In this document: positions 1 through 12,507 of the stretch, piece after piece
Numbering within the stretch: the first letter of the stretch is position 1
Layout of the letters: each line of letters begins with the position of its first letter
Source: Thiocystis violascens
Lineage (GTDB): Bacteria > Pseudomonadota > Gammaproteobacteria > Chromatiales > Chromatiaceae
Direction: 5' to 3'
Length of the DNA: 64,000 nucleotides
NCBI GenBank assembly: GCA_020721065.1
Contig: DYNM01000010.1
Location: 1 to 64,000 of the forward strand
Made by a program: the position numbers and the translations under genes
Notes under the pieces: generated by a model
Told to the model about the DNA's origin: nothing
The model's input: the letters and a program-made list of their open reading frames with translations, nothing else
The model's database searches: none

Positions 1-2
1 AG

Positions 3-236
3 CAAGGCATTCAAAGTGAAATGGATAAATTGCGTACTGAGAGTGAGCGGGATCGTTTGGCTAAAGAGGCGGCGTTGGCTGAGAGTGAACGGGAACGCTT
101 GGCTAAAGAGGCAGCATTACAACGTGAAGCAGCAGCATTAGCTGAAAGTGAACGGGAACGACTGGCTAAAGAGGCAGCGTTGGCTGAACTGGCGCAACTT
201 AAAGCGCAATTCGCTGGCAACGCTCAAAAAGAATGA
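3..236 (+). CDS. C-terminal end of a coiled-coil repeat protein (partial)
   Basis: The reading frame is open to the left edge of the window, so this is probably the tail of a longer gene; an internal ATG lies at 21. What is visible is a highly charged helix built from imperfect repeats of about 14 residues, RERLAKEAALAESE, ending in a short AQLKAQF segment. The DNA repeats show the same period (about 42 bp). Heptad-like spacing of Leu and Ala suggests a coiled coil. Similar charged tails occur at the end of Uma2-type PD-(D/E)XK nuclease-like proteins in repeat-rich bacteria, but no catalytic part is visible, so the function cannot be assigned. Confidence 0.6.
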   Translation, partial: QGIQSEMDKLRTESERDRLAKEAALAESERERLAKEAALQREAAALAESERERLAKEAALAELAQLKAQFAGNAQKE

Positions 237-547
237 CGTGTGACTGCGCTGTTATGAAATTAGCAGCGCACTTGCTACGAGCACAACATGCAGTTGTGAA
301 TTCTAAAAGCGAATCATATAGCAATGTTTTAATGCACTGTTTTCTAAATTCTCACAATGAGGCAGTGAAACGCAAACGGCGCTAAAACGTGCAATCTTTA
401 CTTTATGGCTGACAAATAGCTTGCAAATGCACAGCAATACTAGATACACTATTGCTGTGCCAATTGATTGAAGCGTTAATCAAAGCACTGTTGAAACCCC
501 ATCAAAATGAAATAAACGCGAACGGTTTAATCTGAGGATGCGCTAAA
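237..547. other. Intergenic region with an 11-bp inverted repeat
   Basis: This 311-bp gap holds no convincing gene. Besides the hairpin at 245-270 it contains a perfect 11-bp inverted repeat, GCACAGCAATA at 429-439 and TATTGCTGTGC at 450-460, separated by 10 nt and without a T-run. It lies about 90 bp upstream of the fmdB-type gene and could be an operator or an RNA hairpin. I see nothing else in the stretch. Confidence 0.45.
245..270 (+). terminator. Small hairpin just after the coiled-coil gene
   Basis: A 7-bp perfect stem (TGCGCTG / CAGCGCA) with a 12-nt loop begins nine bases after the stop codon. There is no T-run behind it, so intrinsic termination is only a possibility. Confidence 0.3.
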
Positions 548-868
548 ATGCCTATTTATGAATATCGTTGTGAACAATGCGGTCATACGTTAGAAAAATT
601 GCAAAAAATCAGTGATCCGTTATTAACGGATTGTCCCGTCTGCAATCAGCCCGCACTCAAAAAACAACTCTCCGCCGCTGGTTTTCGGCTCAAAGGCGGT
701 GGCTGGTATGAAACCGATTTCAAAAAAGAGAATCAGAAAAATCTGCACGATAGCGGCGATAAAACCCCCAAACCGGCTGATGCTGGCGGTGCGAGTGCGA
801 CTAGCGGCAGTGAAGCAGCCAAGCCAGCCGCGCCCGCTCCGGCAACTCCCAAACCCGCCGCGTCATAA
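548..868 (+). CDS. FmdB-type zinc-ribbon protein
   Basis: A 106-residue protein that starts MPIYEYRCEQCG and carries two CxxC knuckles (CEQCG near residue 9 and CPVCN near residue 31). This is the signature of the FmdB/CxxC_CxxC_SSSS zinc-ribbon family. The ribbon fills the first 55 residues; the rest is a Pro/Ala/Ser-rich low-complexity tail typical of the family. Members are widespread small putative regulatory or metal-handling proteins with no firm biochemical role; the formamidase regulator FmdB gave the name. It precedes srmB on the same strand with a 63-bp gap, so co-transcription is possible. Confidence 0.85.
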   Translation: MPIYEYRCEQCGHTLEKLQKISDPLLTDCPVCNQPALKKQLSAAGFRLKGGGWYETDFKKENQKNLHDSGDKTPKPADAGGASATSGSEAAKPAAPAPATPKPAAS

Positions 869-931
869 CACCATCAATTTGACGCCCGCAGCACCTGCCA
901 CTCACCGCCCTCAACCGCGCCGGATGTCGCT

Positions 932-2284
932 ATGACCGTTCAATTTATTGACTTTTCTCTCCCCGAAGCGTTGCAGCGCGGTCTTGCCAGTGAAGGCTAT
1001 GAACAGCCCTCGCCAGTGCAGGCGCAGGTCATTCCGCTGGCGCAACAGGGGCACGATCTCCTCGTGTCGGCCGCGACTGGCTCCGGCAAAACCGCCGCTT
1101 TTTTGCTGCCGATGTTGCAACGGTTCCTCGCCATTCCCGCCCACGCCGGCGGCACACGGGCGCTGATTCTGGTGCCGACCCGCGAATTGGCGCGACAAAT
1201 TTACATTCATTTCATGCGCTTAGGGAGTTTTACCCGCCTGCGAGCGGCCGTTATCACCGGCGGCGATCCCAAAACGCGCCAAGTTGCGGCGCTGCGCAAA
1301 AACCCCGAAATCGTGATTGCCACGCCGGGACGGGCGCTGGAATTGTTGCAACAGGGACAGCTTGATCTGCGCGATCTGGAAATGTTGGTGCTGGATGAAG
1401 CGGATCGGATGCTCGACATGGGGTTTGCCGATGACGTGCTTTTGATCATTCAACACTGCCGTCCGCAGCGCCAAACCCTTTTATTTTCAGCGACTTTGCA
1501 GCAACGCGGACTGGAAACGTTCACCGCACAGATTTTGCGCGAGCCGCAGGTCGTCACCGTCAATCCGGTGCGCGAACAGCATCCGCACATCACGCATCAA
1601 CTATTGTTGAGCGACGGTTTGGCGCATAAACAACAGCAGGTGCTGCGCCTGTTGCAACAGGAATCCTTTGATAAAGCACTGGTTTTTACCAACACCCGCG
1701 ACGGCGCAGTCGCGCTCGGCAACTTTTTGATGGGCGCACAGCAACGGGTCGCGGTCTTGCACGGCGAACTCGAACAGCGCGAACGCAATCGCGTCATGGG
1801 TTTGCTGCACAGCGGGCGCGTCAACATCCTGATTGCTACCGACCTTGCCGCTCGCGGACTTGACGTGCCGGGTATTCAGCGCGTGATTCATTTTGATTTA
1901 CCGCGCTCCGGCGACGACTATTTACATCGCAGCGGGCGCACCGGACGCGCTGGCGAGGTGGGCGTTGCCCTGTCATTGGTGGCTAAAAACGAATGGAATC
2001 GTTTAGAAAGTATTGCCCGCTACTTAAATATCACCTTTGAAACGCGCAGTTTAGATGGATTAAAAGCGACATTTAATGGCGTAGTAAAGTCTAAAAGTAA
2101 AGCGCCGTTAGCAATTCGTAAAGCCCGCGCCACCGCCGATAAACCTGATGCGCCTAAAGTGAAAGAACGCTGGCGCGACCGTAAAAACATCGGCAAACGG
2201 CGGCAGCCCAGCGCAACAGCAGTGCCAGCAGGTCATACCCCGCTGGCCAAGCGTCCACCTAAAACGCCAAAACCCTCTGCTTAA
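932..2284 (+). CDS. srmB: DEAD-box ATP-dependent RNA helicase, SrmB-like
   Basis: A 450-residue DEAD-box helicase. Visible motifs are the Q-motif (YEQPSPVQAQVIP), Walker A (SAATGSGKTAA), PTRELA, the DEAD box (VLDEADRMLDMGF), SAT, and in the second RecA lobe ATDLAARGLDVPG and HRSGRTGRAG. The basic C-terminal tail contains RDRKNIGKRRQPS, which closely resembles the end of E. coli SrmB, a factor for 50S ribosomal subunit assembly. That tail is why SrmB is preferred over RhlE or RhlB. The stop codon shares the tetranucleotide TTAA (2281-2284) with the stop of the convergent kinase gene. Confidence 0.88.
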   Translation: MTVQFIDFSLPEALQRGLASEGYEQPSPVQAQVIPLAQQGHDLLVSAATGSGKTAAFLLPMLQRFLAIPAHAGGTRALILVPTRELARQIYIHFMRLGSFTRLRAAVITGGDPKTRQVAALRKNPEIVIATPGRALELLQQGQLDLRDLEMLVLDEADRMLDMGFADDVLLIIQHCRPQRQTLLFSATLQQRGLETFTAQILREPQVVTVNPVREQHPHITHQLLLSDGLAHKQQQVLRLLQQESFDKALVFTNTRDGAVALGNFLMGAQQRVAVLHGELEQRERNRVMGLLHSGRVNILIATDLAARGLDVPGIQRVIHFDLPRSGDDYLHRSGRTGRAGEVGVALSLVAKNEWNRLESIARYLNITFETRSLDGLKATFNGVVKSKSKAPLAIRKARATADKPDAPKVKERWRDRKNIGKRRQPSATAVPAGHTPLAKRPPKTPKPSA

Positions 2285-3288
2285 ACAAAGGCTTTGAGAA
2301 TCGCCTGCGTCTCGGCAGTCGCCAAACGCGGGCCAAATTGCGTCACCAACTGCGCCGCAGCCGTCACTGCTAACGTGCCAGCGCGTTCATAATTCCAACC
2401 CTGACTTAATCCGAATAAAAACGCTCCCGCAAAGAGATCACCAGCTCCGAGCGTATCAATTGCCGTCACTGGCACCGCTGGAATTTCAAGCAATTGTTGT
2501 CCATCCCACACCAGCGCCCCGTGTGCTCCGCGTGTAATAGCAAAGGTCGTGCTGATGTGTTTTAACGCTGCTACTGCTGTGGTTAAATCATCACTCCCCG
2601 CCATTCCCATTGCCTCGAATTCATTGGCAAATAATAAATCAACCCCGCTGCCAATCATCTCTAATAAACCCGCTTTGAAAAACTTCACCATATTCGGATC
2701 AGATAATGATAGCGCGGTTTTGACTCCGGCCGCATCCGCTACCTGTTTGGCGGCAATTGCTGCTTGCCGCGCTGTATCGGAAGTGACTAGATAACCTTCG
2801 GTATAAAACCAATCAGAATCGCGCAGCGAATCAAATAACAATTCATGCGCTGATAACTGGCTACTCACGCCCAAAAAGGTACACATGGTGCGCTCGCCAT
2901 CGGGAGTCACTAACACCACGCAGCGTCCGGTATGTCCTTGATCTTTCACCGTATGATGATTGGTGTCCACGCCACCAGCGCGGAGATCATCCATATAAAA
3001 ATGTCCCAATTCGTCATCCGCCACTTTGCATGAATAAAAGCCTTTAGCGCCGAATTGACTACAAGCAATAATCGAATTGGCTGCCGAGCCACCCGCATTA
3101 CGATGATGTGGGCGATCATTGAAATGCTCCATGATACTGATCTGTTGTTGGTCATCGACTAACGTCATCACACCTTTATCAATACCTAGGGCATCTAAAT
3201 CGTGCTGCGTGACGGTATATTCTAAATCGACCAGTGCATTGCCGATGCTATAAACGTGATAATGTGCTGTCATATATTGTGCTGCCAT
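2281..3288 (-). CDS. PfkB-family carbohydrate kinase, adenosine-kinase-like
   Basis: A 335-residue ribokinase/PfkB-fold kinase. The N-terminal signature YSIGNALVDLEY, the mid motif GGSAANSIIACSQFG and the ATP/catalytic motif DTLGAGDLFAGAFLFG (catalytic Asp of the GAGD motif) are all present. The N-terminal pattern matches the proteobacterial group usually annotated adenosine kinase, which phosphorylates adenosine to AMP; substrate is inferred from family only. Start: ATG at 3288 is used, but a second ATG at 3273 (MTAHYHVYSIGN) fits relatives as well. It is transcribed towards srmB and ends on the same TTAA. Confidence 0.82.
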   Translation of the reverse strand: MAAQYMTAHYHVYSIGNALVDLEYTVTQHDLDALGIDKGVMTLVDDQQQISIMEHFNDRPHHRNAGGSAANSIIACSQFGAKGFYSCKVADDELGHFYMDDLRAGGVDTNHHTVKDQGHTGRCVVLVTPDGERTMCTFLGVSSQLSAHELLFDSLRDSDWFYTEGYLVTSDTARQAAIAAKQVADAAGVKTALSLSDPNMVKFFKAGLLEMIGSGVDLLFANEFEAMGMAGSDDLTTAVAALKHISTTFAITRGAHGALVWDGQQLLEIPAVPVTAIDTLGAGDLFAGAFLFGLSQGWNYERAGTLAVTAAAQLVTQFGPRLATAETQAILKAFV

Positions 3289-3303
3289 GCCGTGTTATGA
3301 GGT

Positions 3304-3335
3304 GAAAAAAACCGCACCTGAGTTGGTACGGTGCG
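3304..3335 (-). terminator. Rho-independent terminator of the J-domain gene
   Basis: Read on the minus strand, a CGCACC / GGTGCG stem with an 11-nt loop is followed by GTTTTTTT. It lies just beyond the stop codon of the J-domain gene and before the kinase gene, so it likely ends the rubredoxin/J-domain transcript. Confidence 0.7.
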
Positions 3336-3369
3336 TATTGTACATAATTGCGGCGCAGCCGTGTGTTAG

Positions 3370-4641
3370 TTAATAACGAACGCGCAAAATTTGCATAGCA
3401 ACGCCGCGTTGTTCAAATAGAAATTCAATGATACCGGTTTGAGTCGTTGGTTGCTGTGGCGTGGTATGATAACGGACTTGATATAATGCAATGACAGCGC
3501 AGTGATTGTTGGTTTTTTTAATATGCAATTTGGTAAATTGAATCTGGCGTTGGCTGGTGGTGTGAAACCAATCTGTATAGGTTTGGCGAATACTTTCCCA
3601 ATTTGCTAAATCGTTTTCACGCGCTGCTGGGCTGTACAATGTCATTAACTGTTCCACTGCGCCCGTATTATAGGCTTGTTGGAATTGTTGCAATTGTGCG
3701 GTCACTACGCGGCAATCCAGCGCGGTGGTGGTGAGCGTCGGCGCTGGTGGTTGTGCCGGAGCGGTGGGTGGGATGGGTGTTGGAATCGTCACTGCCGGAG
3801 GTGCAGGTGGCGGTTCTTCAGCAGCGCGGGGTGGCAATTCCGCTGGCGGTGGCGGCGCAGGCGATGTCGGTTCTACAGACACGGGTGCGGCGTTTTCTGC
3901 GGGCACGAGCGCGGCAGGTGGTGCGAGTGCTGCCGGTGGTGCCAATTCGGGTTCAGGTTCGGCGGCGGCGATGAGGGGGGGTGGCGCGGCAGGTGGCACG
4001 ATCACGGGCGCTGCCGGTGGTGGCACAGTGATAATGAGCGGCGTATTTAACGGCGGCGGTCGCGGCGGCGGTGGTGCGGTGAGCAATAACACGCTGCTGA
4101 TGAGTGCGACGCCGGTGGTTGCCAACCCTAATCCGATGATTTTCCAGCGGTGGGGCACGCGCAGACTGGGCCAATGCCAAGCGCGTGATGCTGGTGCGGT
4201 AACTGCTGACGGTGCGGCGTTTGCCTGCGATGTCCAGCCGTGCGTGCCGCGCCGATGTGCCTGAAATGCCAGATTGATGCGTTCGGTGCGTTGCGTTGCC
4301 CACAGGGGGCGGGTGGCGTGGCGGTCGGGGTGATAGACCTGTAACAAGCGCCGATAGCGTTGTTTGACCAACGCAGGTGCGGTGTGCGCTGCCAATCCGA
4401 GCGTGGTTGGCGCTTGTGCCAGACCGGAAAATAACAGTTGATCGAGAAGGAGATAAGCGTGTCGCGTCGCTGTTGAGCGGGTCAAACCAGCGCGGTCCAG
4501 CGCGAGCGCGAGCGGTGCGACCTGCGGATGATCGGGATGACTCAGCCACAGCAACAGTGGATCGAGGTGAGTGGTGAGGACGGGCGTCAACTGTCCGCTG
4601 ACCAAAGTCTGCGCAAGCTGCTGTGGCCAGCGGTTTAACAT
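3370..4641 (-). CDS. Membrane J-domain protein with proline-rich linker
   Basis: About 423 residues from the ATG at 4641; upstream in-frame ATGs would read through the rubredoxin gene out of frame and are unlikely, though one at 4677 is preceded by a purine-rich GGGGAAAG. Residues ~85-135 form a DnaJ-type J-domain with the HPD tripeptide (YHPDRH near 103-107), predicted to stimulate an Hsp70 ATPase. A single transmembrane helix follows (~167-188), then about 120 residues very rich in Pro, Ala and Glu, and a C-terminal ~110-residue domain (from LDCRVV, including LMTLYSP) that resembles SnoaL/NTF2-like folds. The layout suggests a J-domain on one membrane face and a folded domain at the end of an extended linker. 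The exact role is unknown. Confidence 0.7.
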   Translation of the reverse strand: MLNRWPQQLAQTLVSGQLTPVLTTHLDPLLLWLSHPDHPQVAPLALALDRAGLTRSTATRHAYLLLDQLLFSGLAQAPTTLGLAAHTAPALVKQRYRRLLQVYHPDRHATRPLWATQRTERINLAFQAHRRGTHGWTSQANAAPSAVTAPASRAWHWPSLRVPHRWKIIGLGLATTGVALISSVLLLTAPPPPRPPPLNTPLIITVPPPAAPVIVPPAAPPPLIAAAEPEPELAPPAALAPPAALVPAENAAPVSVEPTSPAPPPPAELPPRAAEEPPPAPPAVTIPTPIPPTAPAQPPAPTLTTTALDCRVVTAQLQQFQQAYNTGAVEQLMTLYSPAARENDLANWESIRQTYTDWFHTTSQRQIQFTKLHIKKTNNHCAVIALYQVRYHTTPQQPTTQTGIIEFLFEQRGVAMQILRVRY

Positions 4642-4651
4642 AGTGGGCAGA

Positions 4652-4816
4652 TTATGGATTGACTTGCTCAAATTCATCTTTCCCCACGCCACACTCAGGG
4701 CATTTCCAATCTTCTGGCACCTCTTCCCAGCGCGTCCCGGGCGCGATGCCTTCTTCAGGAAGACCTTTGGCTTCGTCATACACCAAACCACACACAAGAC
4801 ATTCATACAGATTCAT
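4652..4816 (-). CDS. Rubredoxin
   Basis: A 54-residue gene translated on the minus strand from ATG at 4816 to TAA at 4652. It has the classic rubredoxin pattern: CLVCG near residue 6 and CPECG near residue 39, giving four Cys ligands for one iron, plus the conserved aromatic and acidic core ([21 protein letters not shown]). Rubredoxins are small cytoplasmic one-electron carriers. It sits ten bases in front of the J-domain gene start, so the two are probably one transcript. It is easily missed because a longer frame of the J-domain gene runs across it. Confidence 0.93.
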   Translation of the reverse strand: MNLYECLVCGLVYDEAKGLPEEGIAPGTRWEEVPEDWKCPECGVGKDEFEQVNP

Positions 4817-5001
4817 CTGGTACCTCAACGGATAAAAAATTGATATTGAGCACTGATTTTGGCAAAAAATCTGGCGTGGGGGATAGCGTCCTCACATGAA
4901 GCTGGCAACTGAGTTGAACAAAATCAAGCTGCTATCAATTCAGCGCCGAGAAAATCAACGGTTGGTCTACTCCCGGCAGCACAATTGTTGAGCAACTGTG
5001 A

Positions 5002-5017
5002 AGCGGTGCGCACCGCT
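5002..5017. promoter_or_regulatory. Perfect 16-bp palindrome upstream of ilvA
   Basis: AGCGGTGCGCACCGCT reads identically on both strands and lies about 70 bp in front of the ilvA start, in the divergent space between rubredoxin and ilvA. It could be an operator for either gene. No regulator can be named. Confidence 0.4.
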
Positions 5018-5089
5018 AATCAATATCCACATGAATTGAGTGGAGTTTTCACAAAAAAAGCACTTTAACTATCTTGGTTGAGACCATCA

Positions 5090-6628
5090 ATGCCAGATTC
5101 CTACGTTGATCGAATTCTGAAAGCGCGAGTGTATGACGTTGCACATGAAACCCCACTCACTCGCGCTCCGCAATTATCGGCGCGGCTGGGCAATACCGTA
5201 TTCTTAAAACGCGAAGATTTGCAGCCAGTTTTTTCATTCAAATTGCGCGGCGCGTATAACAAACTCATCAATTTAGATGTTGAGATTCGTGCTCGCGGCG
5301 TCATTGCAGCCAGCGCCGGTAATCATGCGCAAGGTGTCGCGCTCAGTGCGAAAAAACTCGGTATTCCAGCATTGATTGTCATGCCGCGCACCACTCCCGC
5401 AATTAAAGTGCGTTCGGTGCGAGCGCATGGCGGTAAAGTCATTTTGCACGGCGATTCGTATGATGATGCCTATGCTCACGCAATGGAATTAGTGACTGAA
5501 AAACAATTAACCTTTATTCATCCGTTTGATGATCCTGATGTCATTGCCGGACAAGGCACGATTGGCATGGAAATCCTGCGCCAGCATCCCGAACCACCTG
5601 CCGCGATTTTCGTGCCGGTTGGCGGTGGCGGCTTGATTGCCGGCATCGCATCGTATGTCAAGTGGCTGTATCCACAAGTAAAAATCATCGGTGTCGAACC
5701 CGCCGAAGCGCCCACACTTCACGCTGCGCTGGCGGTTGGTCGCCGGATTACGCTGCCGCGAGTGGGATTATTTGCCGATGGCGTGGCCGTGCGTTTAATT
5801 GGTGCGGAGACTTTTCGTATTGCCCGCGAGCGCGTCGATGAAGTGGTTTTAGTGAGCACCGATGAAATCTGCGCAGCAATTAAAGACATCTTTGATGATA
5901 CTCGCGGCATTGCCGAACCAGCAGGCGCATTAGCGGTTGCGGGATTAAAACGTTGGGTAGAAACCACCGGCATTCGTGATGCGCATTTAATCGCCATTGA
6001 AAGCGGCGCGAATATCAATTTTGATCGCTTGCGCCATGTCGCCGAACGCGCTGAATTGGGCGAACATCGGGAAGCATTATTAGCGGTGGAAATTCCCGAA
6101 CGTCCGGGCAGCTTTTTGAGCTTTTGTAAAACCATCGGCAAGCGCCAAATCACCGAATTTAATTATCGTTATGCCGATACGCAACGCGCCCAAGTGTTCG
6201 TTGGAATTGAATTGACGCGGGGCGATGAAGAACGCGCTGAGTTAATTGAAAAACTGATCGAAAAGCATTTCAAAGTATTGGATATGACCGATAATGAAAC
6301 CGCCAAGCAGCATATTCGCTTTATGGTGGGCGGTCATGCACCCACGATTGAACACGAGACGCTCATTCGGTTTGAATTCCCAGAACGCCCCGGCGCATTA
6401 TTGGACTTTTTAACCGGTTTGGGAAAACGCTGGAATATCAGTTTATTTCATTATCGCAATCACGGCGCAGCCTATGGGCGCGTGTTGATGGGTACACAAA
6501 TTCCACCACTTGAACAACAGGATTTTCATCACGCTTTGGATGCGCTCGGTTATCGTTATTTTGATGAAACCGGCAATCCCGCTTATCAGATTTTTGCTGG
6601 CGGCAATGAGCCAGAGTCTGCGCTATAG
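5090..6628 (+). CDS. ilvA: Threonine ammonia-lyase, biosynthetic
   Basis: A 512-residue PLP enzyme that deaminates threonine to 2-oxobutanoate, the first committed step of isoleucine synthesis. The PLP lysine motif SFKLRGAYN is near residue 55, the glycine-rich phosphate loop is VGGGGLIAG, and SAGNHAQGVA is intact. Two ACT-like regulatory repeats occupy the C-terminal ~180 residues, each with an ERPG motif (IPERPGSFLSF and FPERPGALLDF). This is the long allosteric form controlled by isoleucine and valine, of E. coli IlvA length (514). The ATG at 5090 is chosen; a TTG at 5078 is in frame but less likely. Confidence 0.95.
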   Translation: MPDSYVDRILKARVYDVAHETPLTRAPQLSARLGNTVFLKREDLQPVFSFKLRGAYNKLINLDVEIRARGVIAASAGNHAQGVALSAKKLGIPALIVMPRTTPAIKVRSVRAHGGKVILHGDSYDDAYAHAMELVTEKQLTFIHPFDDPDVIAGQGTIGMEILRQHPEPPAAIFVPVGGGGLIAGIASYVKWLYPQVKIIGVEPAEAPTLHAALAVGRRITLPRVGLFADGVAVRLIGAETFRIARERVDEVVLVSTDEICAAIKDIFDDTRGIAEPAGALAVAGLKRWVETTGIRDAHLIAIESGANINFDRLRHVAERAELGEHREALLAVEIPERPGSFLSFCKTIGKRQITEFNYRYADTQRAQVFVGIELTRGDEERAELIEKLIEKHFKVLDMTDNETAKQHIRFMVGGHAPTIEHETLIRFEFPERPGALLDFLTGLGKRWNISLFHYRNHGAAYGRVLMGTQIPPLEQQDFHHALDALGYRYFDETGNPAYQIFAGGNEPESAL

Positions 6629-6668
6629 AATTCTCGGCAGTGTCCAATTGATTGAATACGCAATTACA

Positions 6669-7975
<1,307 letters not shown>

Positions 7976-7986
7976 GGAATTGCGTG

Positions 7987-8625
7987 ATGAATCTCAACGC
8001 ACCATTAACGATTGCGCTGTCGAAAGGGCGCATTTTTGAGCAGACGCTGCCGCTGCTCGCGCACGCCGGCATTGCGCCGCTCGACGATCCAGAAACCAGT
8101 CGCAAATTGATTTTAGACACGACCAATCCGCAGGTGCGTTTCGTCATCATCCGCGCCAGCGACGTGCCAACTTACGTCGAATATGGCGCGGCTGATCTCG
8201 GCGTGGCGGGAAAAGATGTGCTGCTCGAACACGGCGGCGACGGGCTGTACGAACCGCTTGATCTCGGCATCGCCCGCTGTCGGCTGATGGTCGCCGGTCG
8301 CCCCGACCTGCCAGAACCGAGCAATCGTCGTCTGCGCATCGCCACCAAATACGTTCACAGCGCCGAGCGTTATTTCGCTGCTAAAGGGCAACAGGTTGAA
8401 ATCATTAAACTTTACGGGTCGATGGAGCTCGCGCCGCTGGTGGGGCTGGCGGATGTGATCGTCGATTTGGTGGAGAGCGGCAGCACCTTGAAAGCCAACG
8501 GACTGGTGCCGCTGGAGCACATCGCCGACATCAGCTCACGGCTGGTGGTGAATAAAGCGAGTTGGAAAATGAAACATGAAGCAGTGACGGCATTGCTGGC
8601 GCTGCTGCGCGAGGCGGTGGGTTAA
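7987..8625 (+). CDS. hisG: ATP phosphoribosyltransferase, short form
   Basis: A 212-residue enzyme that condenses ATP with PRPP in the first step of histidine synthesis. Its length and the motifs [31 protein letters not shown] and [14 protein letters not shown] identify the short HisG-S type, which lacks the regulatory domain and needs HisZ as a partner; hisZ is not in this window. The ATG at 7987 is preceded by TGAGGA, a good Shine-Dalgarno. A GTG at 7972 overlapping the murA stop is the alternative. Unlike in Pseudomonas, hisD does not follow. Confidence 0.94.
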   Translation: MNLNAPLTIALSKGRIFEQTLPLLAHAGIAPLDDPETSRKLILDTTNPQVRFVIIRASDVPTYVEYGAADLGVAGKDVLLEHGGDGLYEPLDLGIARCRLMVAGRPDLPEPSNRRLRIATKYVHSAERYFAAKGQQVEIIKLYGSMELAPLVGLADVIVDLVESGSTLKANGLVPLEHIADISSRLVVNKASWKMKHEAVTALLALLREAVG

Positions 8626-8636
8626 ATTGAATTGTT

Positions 8637-8666
8637 GGTTGGGTTGCCAACAGCGGCAACCCAACC
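8637..8666. terminator. Bidirectional terminator hairpin between hisG and tatD
   Basis: A perfect 12-bp stem, GGTTGGGTTGCC / GGCAACCCAACC, with the 6-nt loop AACAGC lies between the convergent hisG and tatD genes. A short T-run (CTTTT) follows on the plus strand a few bases later. The position and symmetry suit a shared terminator. Confidence 0.65.
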
Positions 8667-8673
8667 TACGCTT

Positions 8674-9447
8674 TTAATAAGAATGAAATAACCGCTGATA
8701 ATTTGCCCGCACAACGGCAGCAAATTCCGGCACTGTCATTTGATGAATGTCTGCTAAACATTGTGCAATAAGCGGTATAAACTGCGGTGAGTTGGGTTTA
8801 CCGCGATGGGGCGTTGGCGCTAAATACGGTGCGTCGGTTTCTATTAAAATCCGCTCTAATGGAACCCGCCGCGCTACCTCGCGCAAAGCCTCAGCAGTTT
8901 TGAATGTCACCACGCCAGAAAATGAAATATAAAACCCTAATTCCAATCCGCGCTCGGCAATCTCCCAACTGTCCGTAAAGCAATGAATCACGCCGCCAAT
9001 CTCGTTGGCGCGTTCTTCAGTTAATACGCGCATGATGTCAGCTCCCGCCTCGCGGTTGTGAATAATCAGCGGTTTACCGCAAGCTCGCGCCGCCGCAATA
9101 TGAATGCGAAAGCGTTCATGCTGCCAAGTTAAATCGCCGCTACTGCGATAATAATCTAATCCGGTTTCACCAATTGCCACACAACGCGCATCATTTGCCA
9201 ATTCAATTAATTGCGCAGCCGTTATGTGAAACGTGCTGTCGTGATTGGGATGAACGCCAACGGAAACGGCGATTTGTGGAAATGGATCAATCAATTGTCG
9301 CATTGCCGGATAATGCTCAAGATCAATCGCAACGCACAATAGTTGCGTCACCTTTGCGCTCGTGCAGTGTTCAACAAAACGCGCAAAATCGCCGTTATAC
9401 GGTGTTAAATCAATGCGGTCTAAATGGCAGTGTGAATCTATTAACAT
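8674..9447 (-). CDS. tatD: TatD-family metal-dependent deoxyribonuclease
   Basis: A 257-residue TIM-barrel metalloenzyme. The metal-binding start IDSHCHLD, the GETGLDYY motif, IHNREA, HCFTDS and the C-terminal ETDAPYLAP are all present. The closest named group is the YcfH/TatD hydrolase type, putative DNases. The ATG at 9447 places the HxH motif at residue ~6, as in relatives; an ATG at 9468 overlapping the pilZ stop is also possible. It is the last gene of the tmk-holB-pilZ-tatD block, an order conserved in Pseudomonas and relatives. Confidence 0.9.
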   Translation of the reverse strand: MLIDSHCHLDRIDLTPYNGDFARFVEHCTSAKVTQLLCVAIDLEHYPAMRQLIDPFPQIAVSVGVHPNHDSTFHITAAQLIELANDARCVAIGETGLDYYRSSGDLTWQHERFRIHIAAARACGKPLIIHNREAGADIMRVLTEERANEIGGVIHCFTDSWEIAERGLELGFYISFSGVVTFKTAEALREVARRVPLERILIETDAPYLAPTPHRGKPNSPQFIPLIAQCLADIHQMTVPEFAAVVRANYQRLFHSY

Positions 9448-9467
9448 GGCAGTTCTAAAACCTAACA

Positions 9468-9827
9468 TTACATCGTGTGCGTGGGGCGATCAGAATTGCT
9501 GGTGCCTGCTAAATAAGCCTCAATTTTGCGCCGCGCCAAGCCTTTATCTTGTTTATTAAATTGGATGCCAATACCAATTGCACGATTGCCTTCTGAACCC
9601 GGCGGCGTCACCCAAACTACTTCACCAGCGACTGGCAACCGATCCACTTCATCCATCAATTGCAGCAATAAAAAAATCTCATCACCGAGTTGATAAGGCT
9701 TGGTTGTCGGTACAAATAAGCCACCGTTTTTAATATAGGGCATGTAAGATAAATACAGCGCACTTTTATCTTTAATCGCAAAACTGAGAATGCGTTGTTG
9801 TCCACCTAATGCACTTGAAATTGACAT
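9468..9827 (-). CDS. pilZ: PilZ-domain protein, type IV pilus assembly
   Basis: A 119-residue single-domain PilZ protein. Its position between holB and tatD is the diagnostic place of the pilus-assembly PilZ of Pseudomonas and Xanthomonas. The sequence has GGLFVPT near residue 35 and GIGIQF near residue 96, but lacks the N-terminal RxxxR motif that binds cyclic di-GMP, as in the founding PilZ. It likely works with the pilus extension ATPase PilB and FimX-type proteins rather than binding c-di-GMP itself. No other pilus genes are in the window. Confidence 0.88.
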   Translation of the reverse strand: MSISSALGGQQRILSFAIKDKSALYLSYMPYIKNGGLFVPTTKPYQLGDEIFLLLQLMDEVDRLPVAGEVVWVTPPGSEGNRAIGIGIQFNKQDKGLARRKIEAYLAGTSNSDRPTHTM

Positions 9828-9831
9828 GCTG

Positions 9832-12503
<2,672 letters not shown>

Positions 12504-12507
<4 letters not shown>

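Noticed and set aside
3676..4264. Long Gly/Arg-rich reading frames on the plus strand
   Set aside because: They are antisense to the Pro/Ala-rich linker of the J-domain gene; GC-rich codon bias alone keeps them open and they show no motif.
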